Below are positions 4,934 through 6,081 of a stretch of 6,081 bases of DNA, piece after piece. The translations under genes were made by a program, and so were the position numbers. Positions within the stretch are counted from its first letter, which is position 1. Each line of letters starts with the position of its first letter. The notes under the pieces are model-generated. The model was not told the DNA's origin, did not search any database, and saw nothing but the letters and a program-made list of their open reading frames with translations. Source of the stretch: CAYQTK01 sp964420375 (lineage in GTDB: Bacteria; RBG-13-61-14; DATKZS01); NCBI GenBank assembly GCA_964420375.1, contig CAYQTK010000242.1, positions 1 to 6,081 of the forward strand. The letters run 5' to 3'.

Positions 4934-6081
4934 ATGGCGTACAGAGAGTACAATGACCGTATCGGAGGAATGAACCACTGGTTGTTTGCACAGGACGACT
5001 TCAATCACCTTATCGCCCGCTCTTTTCGGGGAGAGGACTACAGCCGGGTCATCAACGGCTCGGGCGTTGTAAAGGGCGAGCAGAAGTATCCCAAAGGCTA
5101 CCAGGACGTTCTCATCCCGGAGCTGAAGCGTCGGTCGGAGTTCCTTTCCGAGGTGTCGGCTTTAAAGGACATCAAGCCTTCGGAGCACAAGGTCCTCACC
5201 GTGCTGGTCGGCGACAAGGACGACCCCGCAGTAGCGGCTTCCCGCAGCTACGTGGGCATGAAGTCCAAGACCACCGAGCTTTCGGGCCTCTCCAGCATGG
5301 TGGAGGAGTTCCCCTCGACAGTCACCGCGGCCGAGCTTTACGAAAAGCTTGACCAGTGGAACAAGGACGACTCGATCTCCATCCTCATGTTCCAGCTTCC
5401 CTTCGGCGGACAGGCAGGCAAGGCCATCAACACCCAGACGCTTTGCAACCGGATAAACCTGGCCAAGGACGGCGACGGTCTTAACCAGAAGACTTTGGGG
5501 CTTATGTCCCTGGGAGCGGAGCGCTACTTCGACTGCTGCACCCCCCGGGGGATGCTCGACCTGGCAAGCGTCTACATGACCCGCGAGAGGGGGGTCAAGC
5601 TCCGGCCCGACGGCATGTCCGACTTTGCAGGCTACGAGATACTGGTGGCGGGAAGGAGCAACATCGTGGGCGAGCCGCTGTTCAACATCCTGAAGCGCTT
5701 TAACGCCACTGTGCTGGGACCGCTGCACACCAGGAACGGCACCGGCGGCTCTTACGACAAGGAGACCCAGTTCAAGGTTTACAAGGAGCTCTCTTTGAGG
5801 GGAGACATTGTTTTCGCCTGCATGGGGTTCCACCCTTACAAGATACATTCCGACACCGAGTACTTCTTTACCGCGGACATGCTCAAACAGGGATGCCTGA
5901 TCATTGATGCGGCGACATCGTTCCGCAAAGACGGCAAAAAGCCCTACGGCGACACCGACCCCTCTGCCCGGGCCAAGGCCGACGCCTATACCCTGGAGAC
6001 CGGCGGAGTAGGACCCGCGACCGTGACCAAGCTGGTCCACCAGGGATGGCTGGGCATGATGTACCAGAACGTGGACAAGGT
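4934..6081 (+). CDS. Long divergent FolD-family protein (methylene-THF dehydrogenase/cyclohydrolase-like; 3' end cut by window edge)
   Basis: At least 382 residues, against about 280-300 for ordinary FolD, which interconverts 5,10-methylene-, methenyl- and 10-formyl-tetrahydrofolate using NAD(P). The fold is recognisable: VINGSGVV (39-46, like IIDGKxIA), LTVLVGDKDDPA (88-99), and YVGMKSK (106-112) with Tyr106 and Lys110 at the usual catalytic pair. It continues with MFQLPF (152-157, Gln154), KDGDGL (178-183, Asp181), CTPRG (202-206), the Rossmann motif GRSNIVG (240-246), GDIVFACMG (290-298) and GGVGPATV (357-364). Departures include an N-terminal extension of about 37 residues, extra length before the first strand, Gly for Val in KDVDG, ETGGVGP where PGGVGP is normal, and no GIN after the VID-like strand (IIDAATSF). 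ATG has AAGGAG seven bases upstream and a strong promoter about 110 bases upstream. Family membership is firm; whether both FolD activities remain is not. The product continues beyond the window. Confidence 0.88.
   Translation, partial: MAYREYNDRIGGMNHWLFAQDDFNHLIARSFRGEDYSRVINGSGVVKGEQKYPKGYQDVLIPELKRRSEFLSEVSALKDIKPSEHKVLTVLVGDKDDPAVAASRSYVGMKSKTTELSGLSSMVEEFPSTVTAAELYEKLDQWNKDDSISILMFQLPFGGQAGKAINTQTLCNRINLAKDGDGLNQKTLGLMSLGAERYFDCCTPRGMLDLASVYMTRERGVKLRPDGMSDFAGYEILVAGRSNIVGEPLFNILKRFNATVLGPLHTRNGTGGSYDKETQFKVYKELSLRGDIVFACMGFHPYKIHSDTEYFFTADMLKQGCLIIDAATSFRKDGKKPYGDTDPSARAKADAYTLETGGVGPATVTKLVHQGWLGMMYQNVDK

Noticed and set aside
5162..6040. 292-codon open frame on the minus strand opposite the FolD-like gene
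   Set aside because: It is fully antisense to a gene with clear FolD motifs, has low-complexity Gly/Val/Leu/His-rich composition and no recognisable domain. Long antisense frames are expected opposite GC-rich genes.

Overview
The window looks like chromosomal DNA from a Gram-negative bacterium with GC-rich coding regions. Gene content and protein style (a lytic transglycosylase with a DUF4124-like N-terminus, a PgsA, a rhomboid protease, an AMP-forming acyl-CoA ligase and an unusual FolD-like protein) would suit a Desulfobacterota (deltaproteobacterial) or similar anaerobe. This placement is inference from protein flavour only; no rRNA or other phylogenetic marker is present.

Layout. Positions 1-1511 (minus) hold almost all of an acyl-CoA synthetase/ligase whose last residues run off the left edge. 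After a 151-nt gap comes a three-gene minus-strand cluster, transcribed in the order lytic transglycosylase (3785-3204), pgsA (3200-2565), rhomboid protease (2490-1663). The first two are separated by 3 nt and are almost certainly co-transcribed. The rhomboid gene follows 74 nt later and has its own possible extended -10 promoter. All three products act at or outside the cytoplasmic membrane: peptidoglycan cleavage, anionic phospholipid synthesis and intramembrane proteolysis.

Positions 3920-4635 (minus) are a decayed gene. An intact ribosome binding site, start codon and signal peptide are followed by two reading-frame changes, a recognisable PA-domain segment like those in M28-type secreted peptidases, and then an A+T-richer tail with hairpins and a short tandem repeat. 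That tail may be an inserted dispersed repeat.

Positions 4636-4933 form a divergent regulatory region. A near-consensus sigma-70 promoter (TTGACA-17-TATGAT) faces right and a weaker one faces left toward the broken gene. From 4934 to the right edge, the plus strand encodes a long, divergent FolD-family (methylenetetrahydrofolate dehydrogenase/cyclohydrolase) protein. It keeps the catalytic Tyr/Lys and the GRSNIVG nucleotide motif but has a longer N-terminus and altered substrate-site motifs. It is the most interesting gene here. I see no CRISPR array, tRNA, rRNA, phage or clear insertion-sequence transposase.
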